DNA of 64,000 nucleotides from Polytrichum commune. Lineage: Eukaryota > Streptophyta > Polytrichopsida > Polytrichales > Polytrichaceae. Position 1 is the first letter of the stretch, and each line of letters starts with the position of its first letter. Below, piece by piece: positions 21,701 to 33,157 of the stretch. The DNA lies in NCBI GenBank assembly GCA_950295325.1, contig OX485809.1, forward strand, positions 40,703,081 to 40,767,080. The letters are read 5' to 3'. The position numbers were made by a program, and so were the translations under genes. The notes under the pieces were generated by a model, which was not told the origin of the DNA, made no database searches, and saw nothing but the letters and a program-made list of their open reading frames with translations.

Positions 21701-24700
21701 TGGAACCGGTACAGGTTCTTGCCCATTACTTAGGTCCTCGCACATCACAATGTGTTTGCCCTTTATGACCTCTTTAATGTCCACAGTTGCAAGTGGTGTC
21801 CACTCTGGGCCATATGCAAGATCTGTTCAAATGAGTAGTGTATCCATGTCAGTATACCATGCACCATGAAGACACCAAACACATGCCCTTTACCATCATT
21901 TGCTACCAATAATTGCATAGTTGCCCTTCAAGCAATCTATAGACTTTCAAGATAACATGCTAGGACATGCAGGAGATCTGTAAGAGGAGAAACCTATAAA
22001 TGGTCACAAGGAAGTGAGCTTACTGGCTTGAGCTTTAAATGGGGCATCAGAGAATCCAGCCATGTCAACCTCCAAAGCTGGAGGTGCTGCTTGGATGATG
22101 TGGAAGGGTAGACATTTATTGGGACATACAAATCCATCTGTCTGCCATGGTGTGCTTACTCTCATTGCATCACACAAGGACACTGCTTGCAGGTGGAGGT
22201 AAGGGTGCAAATAATTGTGCTTCTTGGATAGTTCCCGATAGAGTGAATCTTTACAGCATGCCACCCGTGCTGCATCCAGGAGGTCAGCACTCATGGGCCA
22301 ACCTGTGGCATTTACACTTCGCTGCGGCTGCATTTTTGATGCAGAATTGACAACATTCATGGAATACGTGGAGCTTTGCACACAACCATTCAAACCATGC
22401 CGCTCCTGCTGAATTTGCTTAACTGCCTTCATGTGCTGTGCTATCTGTTTTGCTCCGCCTTGATTACTTTTCGGAGGAACCAGTTTCTCATTCTGAAGAT
22501 GCTCCACTCTCTTCCGGCGCCTCCGCCTCTTCTTTGGTGGGGCGGCTGTTGGTGGGGCGGCTATTGGTGGGGCGGCTATTGGTGGGGCAGCTGTTGGTGT
22601 GGCGGCTGTTGAAAGGGTGGCTGTTGGTGTGGCAGCTGTTGAAGGGACAGCTGTTGGTGTGGCGGATGTTGGTGGGGCGGCTGTTGGTGGGGCGGCTGTT
22701 AGTGTGGCTGTTAGAGTGGCTGTTAGGGTAGATGTAGTAACAGGTAATGTGACATTTTTTCTCCTCTCTCTTGCAATAGTCTTCCACTGTCTGAAATTTA
22801 CAGTCCGCAGCTGAGAACCTTCACCCACTGGCTCTGGTGGTGGCCACTCTACTGTCATGACTACATCAGTGTTTCCATTGATATTTTTAGGAGGCATAGT
22901 AGTACACAACTCTGATAAGGGTAGCATCTTCCCAGGGGATGAATTGGCTGTCTCCGGATTAGGTAAACACATCCTCTTGCCTACAGGCAGTGTCTTAGAT
23001 GGCACAGTAGGGCAGACCTCAATCTTCCCTGTAGGTACACTGGTTGGTTTTCGATGCTCTGCCTGATGATGTCTACCCAAATCTGGCAACAGATTAAATC
23101 GCTCGCCACAAAACCTGCATTTGAATTTGTGAGGGCTGCCTCCATTACCATTAGTAGATGCTGTCATCCTACTGTCAACACCGGGCACCTCAATACTGAG
23201 TTTCGACTCTTTGGCTACCTGCCCAATGTGAGCACTCTCCTTGTGATGTTGAAGATCCCAGTGAGTATCAAATTTGTCTCCACACAATGAGCAATTCAAC
23301 ATAACTTTTCCTCCTGGAATGCCTCCATTGACCTGCCGTGCAAAGTCAGTTCTGCTGAATTCAAGAGAATGTTCACCCTCCACATGTGTCCATAGGATAT
23401 TGAATTCGCTGAACTTTTTGTCACACATGATGCACACAATAGTGCCATCAACCATTGGCAGTGTGGGGTGGTTGGACTTCCAGTGCCTAAGTAGTCCCCC
23501 TCTGTTAGTATATTCCTGCCCACATTCACGACAAGCCAACCCCTTCTGGAAAAGAAATGCCTCTTTCTTGTGATCTTCCTTCCAGTGTTTCCCAAGTAAA
23601 GCAATGTCTGGAAACTTTGTTTGGCAGAGAGAACAAGTAAGAATATCCCTCTCAGACTCATCAACCTGACTAGAACCCTGCAAGGAAAAGAAACATTAAG
23701 CAAGGATTCAGTCTCCTGATGTAATAGAAATCCCAGCCTTCCACATATGCCGTCACATCTTATGCCTGCCGTCTAAATTGTGAACAAAAGCATAAGACTG
23801 AGACTTAATTACAGATGTCCCTACAATCTGAAGTAAAACCAACATACATCACAAAAAATATCTGCAAGAATTGGGGATAAGCAAGATTCCTGTATTATTA
23901 CCAAGGCTGATAACATGTTCAGGTTTGTATAAGGACTAGCTGTATCACTTGTCATCAAACCCCCTCCCTCTTCATACTGTAGGCACACTCCTTGTACATG
24001 CTTCAATACAGGACCTACACAATTCCCCTTTGAAGTGGGTCCCGTACTCGCTGGAGAGGACTCATGAATCAGAGAGTAGTCCACACTTCCCTGCTCTGTG
24101 CACAGAACACTGATCACAGCCTTTGGCTGAAATAAGTTTTGCATAGAGCCATCACAATTCTTCAAAATGGGTCCCGTATTCTCAGTGGCTTTCTGGGTAT
24201 AATTTGAGCTCCAGAAATCAGATGGCTTTGCTTTTGAAAGCCTTTCACTATTCTCAATCAGAACCTTCCGAAGTCTTTCCTTCTCTTCAGAAAGAAGACC
24301 CAATAGTGCTCCTCCTGAAACTGTATCCTTAGTAGCCTCTTCACAAATCCACCCCACAAGGTCCTTCCGATTGGCACCTACAGCTGAAACAGCTACAACT
24401 CATTGTCAGGGCATCACACATGATAATTTTCCTAATCCTGATCCTACATTCTAAGACACAACAATCTAGCAAGTACTGAACCTCACCAGCCATTGGTTCA
24501 TCAGCAAGAATAGCTTTTCTTTCTGGATGACTTTAAGTAGTCATAACTACACCCAGGCTCAAAATGCTACATACATTGCCCCAAATTTCCTTGGGCTAAA
24601 GTGCTGACCTGCTAAAGTTCTGTGAGGTTCTACAATACCCATAAACCATGCAACTTGGCAGGTGCATTATATAAGGACTTCTCTGCCATGAGCAGTGAGT

Positions 24701-27700
24701 ACTTTGGGCTGCAATACATCACCTGGAAACTCTTGGGTGAACCTCTAATGTGTGCCTCTCCACCAACACTGAAGAACACTCTTACAAATATTAAGATATG
24801 TGGCAAAGACAAAATGCAAGACATATATGTTATGAGGAGTGAATATTCCTCAAATTTCATACATCAGTTTTATCATCCTGTAAATAAGCATCCCGCTCAA
24901 ATGTCTCTGGGAAAGAAGTCCAAACATATTTTGCATATGAAACCCTGAGATGTACCTTTTCCATTCAGTAGACCAGCACTTGAAATTACATTGAACAGCT
25001 CCTTAGCTCGAGACTGGCTTCTCCATTCGCGAACCCTGTTCTTATCAAATGAATACATGCCTTCCTGACTTTTCCTCCTCTTCAAGGTGGGTCCCATAGT
25101 CACTGGAGATGACTCATGGATCGTGAAGTAGTCCACATTTCCCTGCCACCTAAACTGTCGTAAGTGCCGCTCACAGAACACTGATCCAGCCTTTGGCCGA
25201 AATGAACATTGCTCCTCTGTCCGGCGGGTTCGACCAACACAACGGGGATCTCCTGTCTCCGCTTTCTCCTTTAAAGCTGGTTCATCCAGGAAAAACAATT
25301 TGTGAGAAAGTCACAACAGGTGATTGTCAAAATTGCAACTCTTCAAAGTGGAACACAAAAAGATTTTCAATGAATGTAAAGCAGAACAAACTCAGGGAAG
25401 ACAAGAATACAGAAGAAAAACAAGAATATTCCTGAGTAATAATGAATCCTCACTAAGGAGATGAACACCTTCTGGAGCCAGAACTTCCTCTTTTCCTGGA
25501 CGTTCCTTTAAAAATTAGGCTCCTACAATTTTGGATGACTATAAACTAACAATAATAGAAGCCCAAAAGAGATGAAACCCACACAACAACTTTGAATGCA
25601 GAGGGAAACTAGCACAAGTGAACCATTTGCAGATTTAACTAAAATTGTGAATAGCAAGGAAAGTCAAAATCAGAAAAGGAAGGGCCATTACATGTGGAAG
25701 CAACTGATGGCCTCCATAGAGTTGGTGTTTGTATTTGAGCAGGTTCACCATTCGGTACCACAATCTCTGGACGAACTTGCACAGGTTTATGCTCCATCCG
25801 TTTGATAGGAATACCCCAAGCCTGGTCTGCATGCTTCAAGCAGTATGCAGATCCATCTCTGACACTATGTGTGCACTGTGCACCATGAAGAGTCTTCCCC
25901 CGACATCGAAATACTATAAAATCTGGAGGTTTGTATGGGGCTTTCAAAGCTCCTCTAGTTACTATGGTGCTGGTGCCTTCACCGTTTGGCATGGCATGAT
26001 CCCAATCATTCTTAGTGTGTTTCGAACAAAAACCAGATCCATCCCTCACAGTATGAGCACACTGATTGCCTTGCAAAGTAATGCCACCACATCGGATCAT
26101 GCTGTTATTTCTCTCTATTACTTTCAAGGTGGTCCCCGTTTGGTCACCAACTTGAGGACCCACACTCTCGTTGTTTAAATCAGTCCTTACGTTAGCGTCA
26201 TCCTGTATCTTTTCAAGAATTGCAGCTCCAGGAACCTCAATTCTGGTGTCTTCTGTGCCCCACTTAGCCAACGACTCTGGATCTAGTGGAGCAGTTTTAT
26301 GTGCTTCATCAGCAGTCAAAAACCTTCCTGACCCTTCCTGTGAGAAAGGGTTATCAAGAGGTGATGAGGCAGGTGGAGGATGAGAAAGTTTCTGCAATTG
26401 AACACCATCACCATTTCTTAGTACATTGATGACTGTCCAGCTTGACAAAAACCTGCACACAGCAGAAGAGCACTAAAGACAACCAGCTCTTATTGGAGGG
26501 AAAATAATATGAGAACCTGCGAAAGAACTATTTATCTTTGTCACTATCTAAAAGATCCAAATAGAAGAGGGAAATCACAAGCACAGTACAGTCACACATG
26601 AATACTAGAGGCCTTTTGTTTACAGGGATGGAAGAGTCAAGGCAAGTTCAATAGCATTCAGGAGAGTTTGTATGATAAACAGCCAGTAAATGATTAATGC
26701 TGGTTCAAAAATAAACCACTCTCAACATAAGGATGTATGCAGAATAGGTTATCCGAAGTACTAGGATACCCAGTGTTGACATTGTAAGACTATAAGAAAC
26801 CAACCCCACATACCTGCAAATCCACTGATGGTGATGCATCACCATAGAGCTCATCAAGCTTAACCCTCTTTTGGGCTGCTTCCCGATCCTCAGAGGTCCA
26901 TGGGCGCGGTCGACCTCGCCTCACAACTGCCTTCCCACGACCTTGAGGATTCCCAGACCATGTTGTGAAATTGGCATTATCATCTCTGGCAACATCTGAA
27001 GGGCCAGAAATGTCCTCTTTGGTCTCAGTTAAAGGCAAATCTGCAAAGTGAAGCTCAGTTGTCTCCACTTTGATCTCAGTTGGTGGCAGCCGCAGCCCCA
27101 TTTGCAAGGCAGCCGACACTGCAAGGGGGAAACCCTCATCTACTTTCCATGTAATTTGTGATGGCAACATGGAGGTGGAGACAGGACCTCCATTTTCAGG
27201 ACTATCATGTTGCACAATACAAGATGCCACATTCATAGGAATATCCTTCAGAGATTCATGGGAGCTTGGTGCCGGCAAAGTCTGAAGGGAATTGGTAATA
27301 CCATGTTGCACACCCTCCTGCACACTCTGTCCAGAGGGCAGTAGCACCTTTGGAGAGCTGGCAGTATGGGAATCGGAAGGTTCTCGTGTGGATGGAATGT
27401 ATTCAGATTGGGCCAAAAGGTCTTCCTCTTCCTCAGAGGAAGTTAGTAATGGAAATGAAGTCAAAGTCCGAGCCACATCTCCAGCTCCATACATCAAAAT
27501 TTGAATTTCTTCGTCTTTGGACTCATATTCAGTTCCACCTTCCTTCATTCTCATTAGTGGAAAAGAAACTGCACTACCCTGAGTCATTTCATCCATCACA
27601 GCTGCATTGAAAGAAACAGCATCATTGAAGTCCCCAGACTCATCATCTGAGTCTATTTCTCCTCCAAGCAGTTGTAAGGGAATCGAATCCTGAGCACCAT

Positions 27701-27716
27701 CACCAATAACTTCCAT
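18771..27716 (-). CDS. SUVR5: SUVR5-like histone H3 lysine methyltransferase (C2H2 fingers, pre-SET, SET, post-SET)
   Basis: I reconstructed 12 exons: 27716-26814, 26391-25692, 25276-24956, 24383-23848, 23677-22024, 21822-21548, 20913-20752, 20581-20465, 20156-20053, 19561-19427, 19252-19165 and 18878-18771. All have GT-AG borders and sum to 5,103 nt (1,700 aa). Residues 402-426, 464-488 and 547-572 are C-x9/10-C-x10-C-x2-H modules, also present in Arabidopsis SUVR5. C2H2 fingers lie at 835-856, 869-890, 902-923, 949-970 and 1007-1028. A Thr/Ala/Pro repeat and a KKRRRRRKR nuclear signal follow. Pre-SET cysteines occupy about 1400-1556. SET starts near 1557 and holds NHSC (1634-1637) and ELAYNYRY. 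Post-SET is C-x-C-x4-C (1688-1695). SUVR5 represses genes by H3K9 dimethylation, targeted by its fingers. The LWVKWRGKWQ-type N-terminal region remembered from Arabidopsis SUVR5 was not found. The ATG follows CTTACCAG, so a 5' intron is likely. Confidence 0.93.
22535..22735 (-). repeat. Coding minisatellite in the SUVR5-like zinc-finger exon
   Basis: About thirteen 15-bp units of the GTTGGTGGGGCGGCT type encode Thr-Ala-Ala-Pro-Pro variants (TAAPP, TAATP, IAAPP) on the minus strand. The run ends at a block of nine Lys/Arg residues. Unit length is a multiple of three, so copy changes keep the frame. Confidence 0.9.
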
Positions 27717-28119
27717 CTGGTAAGCAATTGCTTCACAAACCGAGAACTGTCAAGAGTGTCCACTTGGCCTCACAACAGGCCGATGAAAAGCAGGCCAGAG
27801 TGAATGCATTCACTTTGAATGAACCCCAAAACACAGCAACACACAGTTGATCCCAGAGTTCAAACTCTCACATAAATCAGAAGGAAAGTCATACACTTGC
27901 TTTAAGTCAATCAAGTGCAAGTTGCATCAGTCCAGGCTGAACCTAGCCCCCAAGTTGGAAGAATGTATCGAGTATGTTGGACATCCCTTAGATCTGGCAC
28001 AACACACACAACTCACTTTAATACACGCCAGTAGCAGGAACTCGCACAGTTTCCAACATTTTCAACCTCATATGAGAGATATGCTCTTCCTAGACTGAAG
28101 GTAAACGGGGACACAGTAC

Positions 28120-28202
28120 CTTTTTCTTCCATCTTCTCAAAGACTGCAAGAGCACTACTGGTGTTTATATTACCCAACATCTCAATGACGTTCTGTGTTG
28201 TC
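28120..28202 (-). pseudogene. Orphan exon fragment resembling VIPP1 (IM30/PspA family)
   Basis: Bases 28202-28120 (83 nt) are bounded by a CTACAG acceptor and a G-GTACTG donor. The frame encodes VIEMLGNINTSSALAVFEKM followed by EEK. From memory, Arabidopsis VIPP1 reads VQEMIGTVNTSGALSAFEKM-EEK at this place, about 70% identical. VIPP1 maintains thylakoid and chloroplast envelope membranes. I found no other VIPP1 exon nearby: the expected following MAMES-type segment is absent downstream and no transit peptide or coiled coil was seen upstream. It is either a captured exon of a broken duplicate, or an exon spliced into the 5' part of the SUVR5-like transcript. Confidence 0.72.
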
Positions 28203-31200
28203 CTGTAGCACAAGCCCAAAAAACTGCATGTCAAACTGCTACCTTAAGTAGCCGATTTTCATCCAACTCCCAATTTTCAAATTCTTCAAATGTTTACATT
28301 TTCCTCTTCCTTTGTAAAGATTGATCAATGATGGAGAGACAAGAAACATAGAAGGATCAAAACTACATATTATGTCCAGGCCTAACCAGTAGGCATAGAA
28401 ACACACTTCTTATTTCTATAAAAATTTCTGTAAAAGTGGTCACCAGAGAGGTAAATACTGGAATCTATAAGTGCACTACAAGGATACTATCAATAGCTAT
28501 TAGCCCCTAAATGCTCATGCCACCAATTTCAACCAATTTTTCACTTTGAGGTCATGGATGGGAGGTGTAGCTTGAGTGGATTGAGACAAAATTTGGACCA
28601 TGTGTGAGGATGAACTTCTTTAATATACTACATGAACAAAATTGGAAATATAATGATTGTCATCTACCAAAATTTATCTATAATTTTTTGAGTGAGTTCT
28701 GCTTCTTGATAAGTTTTTTACTAAAAGTGGAAAGTTTTCTTTTGGGTCCGATGTGTGATTGTTTTGTTTGGAGAACTTCCAAAGCTTGAAAGCACATAGG
28801 TTTGTGAAAACTTTGACAAAATCTGGACCCTCAACTATATTCTGTCATTGCCTTATGAATTCTTAGGCAAATATTCATAAATTGGGTTTATAAAGCTCAT
28901 AAAGATTTTTTAATATTAAAGCCATATGGATGTGGTCTAGAAGTAATCATCCACAACTTTGTGGGGAGGTGAAATGTGGTTTGAAACCAAGAAGTCAACG
29001 TCTTTAATTAGTCTATGAATGCAAAAAATTGCTCAAGCATGTTGGGGTTAAGAAGATCTACATGCTGAGCTCCAATAAAGAATGTGAGACCGCTGGCATC
29101 CACCACTCTTCTTAGCACAGCTTATGAATATCTTAGCATCACTTACATTTTGTTTAAAACTTACAATGACAAGACTGACAAAATCTCCTCAAGCAATTCA
29201 AGTCCAGACAGTTGAAGACTATAGTAGCACCACATCCATAACCAACCCAGGCAGTTCTCTACAGTAGTCACCAGAAAAAAGGGCTGTACAACGGACCACA
29301 GATACTACTTCTCCTGAGATAATAACAGGAAATGCAACCTTGACAACAAAATTAGCCTATTCTACAATCACCTGCACATGCTTCCTACAATCGTCTAACA
29401 AGTTTGGGTTTGCAACAAAAAAGAGCGGCCAATCTGATCAATCACATTATTAACAGCAAACTTTTTTCTGATGTCAGCAATAAGACTGAACAATGTCAAG
29501 GCTCCAGAACATCTCTGCTGTAATGAACGAAACTGGCAAGTACAGCCAGGACCGATCACCCCAAAGATGGGAAGGGAAATTAAAAATTAAATTAATGTTT
29601 AAAAAAAATTAAGTCTAACTAACACAAGGCCGCTAGTTTAAGATCAGTCCAAAGAATCACCACTTCCTTGGTTAACCATTGCAAATTTCTTCACTTCTGA
29701 TATATCAAGAATCACTTTCGCATTGTATATCTGGATCAGATATCAATGCCGTTAGATCTTCTTGCTTCCAATACGTTCCAACTACGGAGAATTGTGGGAA
29801 GAAAGAGTGCCTCCCAAGACGAGCTAGACAGAGCGCATTCTGTCTCATCCGACTTATGTAGTCAAACTATGACTACCATGTGCACTATCACATATACCTT
29901 GGAGAGAATCCTACAAATTTGTCCAAAGAAGAGCTTCCCAAGAGAAAAGCAGACTCCCAAGTCCATTCTTGCATGAAATTTCAGGGGAGAACGTTAACCA
30001 GAAAGGTGCTCCAGTGCATGTCCAAATCCAGACTCGAGAATGAGAAACGAAGATTTTGTTCATAGATGTAGGAAAGCTGGAGAGACTCACGTGCAGAGTA
30101 CAGGACACCTCGAAACCAGCATCCGATCTTCACCGCAACCCTCCTAGTGTATGTAAGTTAAAGCAAGAGAAACAGATGAAATCTGAATTGTGAAGTGCTG
30201 TACAGGCCCATTTGCAGAGAACGAAATGAGGAAGGAACGTCAGATTCATCACCCCCTATGGTGATATCAAAACAAACTTTCTGATATCAAAGTAAATAAG
30301 CCGTACTCTGCACTTGCAACAAAACCATGCTTCCAGAAGTGCGAATGCTTCACAAAAGGAGGCAGCCATCTGCACAAACCAACAAAACAATTCAACATGG
30401 GCAACAAACAGCCTGAGATATCAATCAGTAAAGTCAATAACAGATTACAAAAACACAAACAGGACTTCCTAAAATAAAGACATAAAAAATTAGAAGAGAA
30501 CCCATTAAATCTCATTTCATATACAATTGAACTTTTACAATTGCCAGGTTTCCACAAGAAGGCTGCTTCTTTTAAACCCTGAAAACTCTGCCCAACCGTC
30601 GAAGGCCCTAATATAACCTCAAACAATACAAAACTATCTGTATTCGAATCTCAGTCGTCACTCTTAACTCCCTCTTAGGGTTCCTAGGGCTCCTCCAAAT
30701 AGTTCACCGCATACCATACATGCGGTGACCGCAAATATTCCCATGCAATGCTCGCATTCCAAAGCCTCATTAGGTTAAACCGTAAAATCTCCGTGTTACA
30801 ATTTAGATAGCATGATATACAATATCACAAGGTTCAGATCTTCAACACTCTTCTTCTGCAGAGCTCTTCACTCAATGTACTTACTGCCAATTTCAAGAAG
30901 CTTGGACAAAAGCATGTAAACCTTAAAATAGCGTAACCTTAACCTCCATATTTGCTATTCAATAAAGTTGCAAAGAGTTCAACATTCATCCACCAAGACC
31001 ATTGATAAAAACCAGGAGAGTCAACATGCCGCTTAAGTAGCAATAAGTTACATCGTAACAGTCATCCTTTAAGGAGCTCCCAGAGCCTCCACTAAGTTAA
31101 GCATTTTGTATGATCTTTCTTTTTACACAAAGACTGAAACCTGAACACCTCCTTAACCGCTCTCTTGAAATGCACTATATCCTTAACAACGATCATCTTC

Positions 31201-31699
31201 TAACGATAAGCTCCCAGAGACTAACTTACTCCAACCACATGAGAATCACCATGACCAATTACTTATCACCATGTACCATAATCCGAGAGCATCGTGGTAC
31301 AAGCCCTAACACAAACTTGGTCCACTAAAAGGGAATCCATCGAGTAGTAAAACCTACATATATGCGATGCACGACACATGATCACCAAACCCTGAAAGCA
31401 GGGAACAACGATCCACGGGAAATTTATTAGCCATGTAATAATACCTGCCAATAATAAACGAGCTGCAGTAGTAGGTTTGATTACGAGAGGGAGATATAGA
31501 TGGAAGGAGGGAGGGGAAAGATCGATCTGGCTATGGCGCATATATTAATAAACTTGCGATGATGAATACAAACGGGAAATGAGTGCAATGTAGTGCCTTG
31601 GAAAGGTGCAAGGGGGATGGCAATTGTGCAGTTTTCGTTTAAGATTGCGTCGTAAGTATGTAAGCAGCTCCTGAAAGGCTTGGGTTGCGTGAGAGAATT
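28203..31699. other. Region upstream of the SUVR5-like coding start, no supported gene
   Basis: About 3.5 kb on the 5' side of the SUVR5-like coding region. It may be a long leader intron, given the leader-like island at 31700-31850. No conserved domain was recognised in its open frames on either strand. Confidence 0.4.
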
Positions 31700-31850
31700 G
31701 ATCAAGTTCGATGAAGGAGCGGACCGGAGGCTATGGAGCTCCGGCTATGGCCATAGCGATGGCGATGGCGAGAGCAAGGAATGACATTGGCATGGCGGGG
31801 GATGAAGGAGAAGACGACGAAGAAGGGAATGGATGACATGTCATTCCTAC
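31700..31850 (-). promoter_or_regulatory. CT-rich, GC-rich leader-like island, possible first exon of the SUVR5-like gene
   Basis: On the minus strand this reads as a CTTCTTCGTCGTCTTCTCC-type pyrimidine-rich leader with short ATG-started frames. It is distinctly richer in G+C than its surroundings. It ends at the MITE starting at 31866. If correct, the leader is joined over about 4 kb to the coding exon at 27716. A short plus-strand frame (ATG GCC ATA GCG) also exists, so direction is inferred. Confidence 0.35.
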
Positions 31851-31865
31851 ACTAATTATGCCAAG

Positions 31866-32462
31866 TACACTATTTGGCCTAATTAGTGTGGGTTATCATT
31901 CGGAGTTACGTGTTGCTATAATTTTTACCAACATTATTGTTTTTTACCAACTAAGATGTATCATATTTTGTGGTGTATTTATCATACTATCTACACTAAA
32001 TATGGTACTTAGTGCCACCAATTCTAATTGTCTTGCTCAATACTAAATGTAAACCGCGGTATAGTGTCACCCACACTAAATGGTAACCCAACATTATTTG
32101 CCATTCCTTGTAATTTTTGGGGGGAATTATAAATTTATAGTGTTGCAATTACTGTCACTTACCAAGTGATTTTTCATCCAAATTTCAATAATCCATGAGA
32201 ATATTTCATCACAAGTTGCTAACAAGAGAAGGTAGGGTTTTGGCCAATGGATGAACTCATCCATCATCCATGACAGTATTTGTTCACTTTATCCATAAGA
32301 AGTGTCATCCGAAAAGTTGCCATAGTGACATAAAATATCATATGCACAAATTTTATATTTAGTGTACTTATGTTATTTGGGTAAAAAATGACACTCTCAT
32401 GAAAATTTTCTAGCAATGTGTAACTCCAAATGGTTACCCACACTAATTAGACAAAAAGTGTA
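31866..32462. mobile_element. MITE-like element, ~50-bp inverted termini, about 597 bp
   Basis: The left end (TACACTATTTGGCCTAATTA, then GTGTGGGTTA) matches the reverse complement of the right end (TACACTTTTTGTCTAATTAG, then TGTGGGTAAC). Similarity runs for about 52 bp at roughly 80% and continues through GGAGTTAC and TTGCTA. TA at both borders would fit a Tc1/mariner-type target site; the CACTA-like start leaves other superfamilies open. No coding capacity. Confidence 0.65.
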
Positions 32463-32719
32463 GTGAGGGAGGGCTAATAGTGTGTTTGGGAAAGTAGTGA
32501 AGGTGATATTGAATTTCTTTTTTATATGAAATTACATTGATTATCCCAATTTAGTGCATTTGGTACTAATTCCAAAACACATACTAATTTGCAAACTTAG
32601 TCTCAAATTAGTGGGGGCTACATTTTTTACTATGTTATACTGGATTCATGAATACATTCTCATTTACCATACATTTCGACAAAGTTGGTGCTTGCTCTAA
32701 GGTGATTGTTATGTGATTT

Positions 32720-32825
32720 ATTTTTTCTTTTTCTTTTCTTTCTATTTCTTTTTCTTTTTTCTTTTTTTTAATTTTTATTCTATGTTTTCTTTTGTTTTGT
32801 TTTATTTTGTTTTATTTTATATATA
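32720..32825. repeat. T/C-rich low-complexity tract
   Basis: A run of T with C interruptions, then TTTTG and TTTTA pentamers and a short TATATATG stretch. Confidence 0.9.
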
Positions 32826-32879
32826 TGCATATGCAAACACACGTTAGTTAATGATTAATGTCCAAATGAATAGTGCAAG

Positions 32880-33157
32880 TACTTTCAATGAATAATGTTT
32901 TTATGAGTAGTATTTTCAGTGAATAAAGCCAAGATGAACAATACTTCCTAGATTTTTGGTGGCACTACATTGATTATCCCAATGGGTGAGGGAGGGTTAA
33001 TAATGCATGTGGGAAATTAGTGAAGGTGATACTAAATTTCTTTATGCTCTTAAATTAGCCACCAAAAGATCTAGGAAGCATTGTTCATCCCGGCATTATT
33101 CATTGAAAATCTTATTCATAGCAATAATGCAAATATTGGAACTATTCACTAAAAGTA
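32880..33157. repeat. Imperfect inverted repeat (foldback)
   Basis: The left arm (about 32880-32963, ending CTTCCTAGATTTTTGGTGGC) pairs with the right arm (about 33055-33157, starting GCCACCAAAAGATCTAGGAAG). The loop is about 90 bp. The loop's GTGAGGGAGGG...TTAGTGAAGGTGATA segment is a direct repeat of 32463-32520 beside the neighbouring MITE. A non-autonomous element is likely. Confidence 0.65.

Noticed and set aside
22376-22814. Plus-strand Trp/Gly/Val-rich open frames
   Set aside because: They are the antisense of the SUVR5 Thr/Ala/Pro minisatellite.
24897-24955. ICKIC-type continuation after SUVR5 exon 3
   Set aside because: It resembles a zinc-finger start, but it lies after a good donor, has no His pair and meets a stop. 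The spliced frame joins exon 4 exactly.
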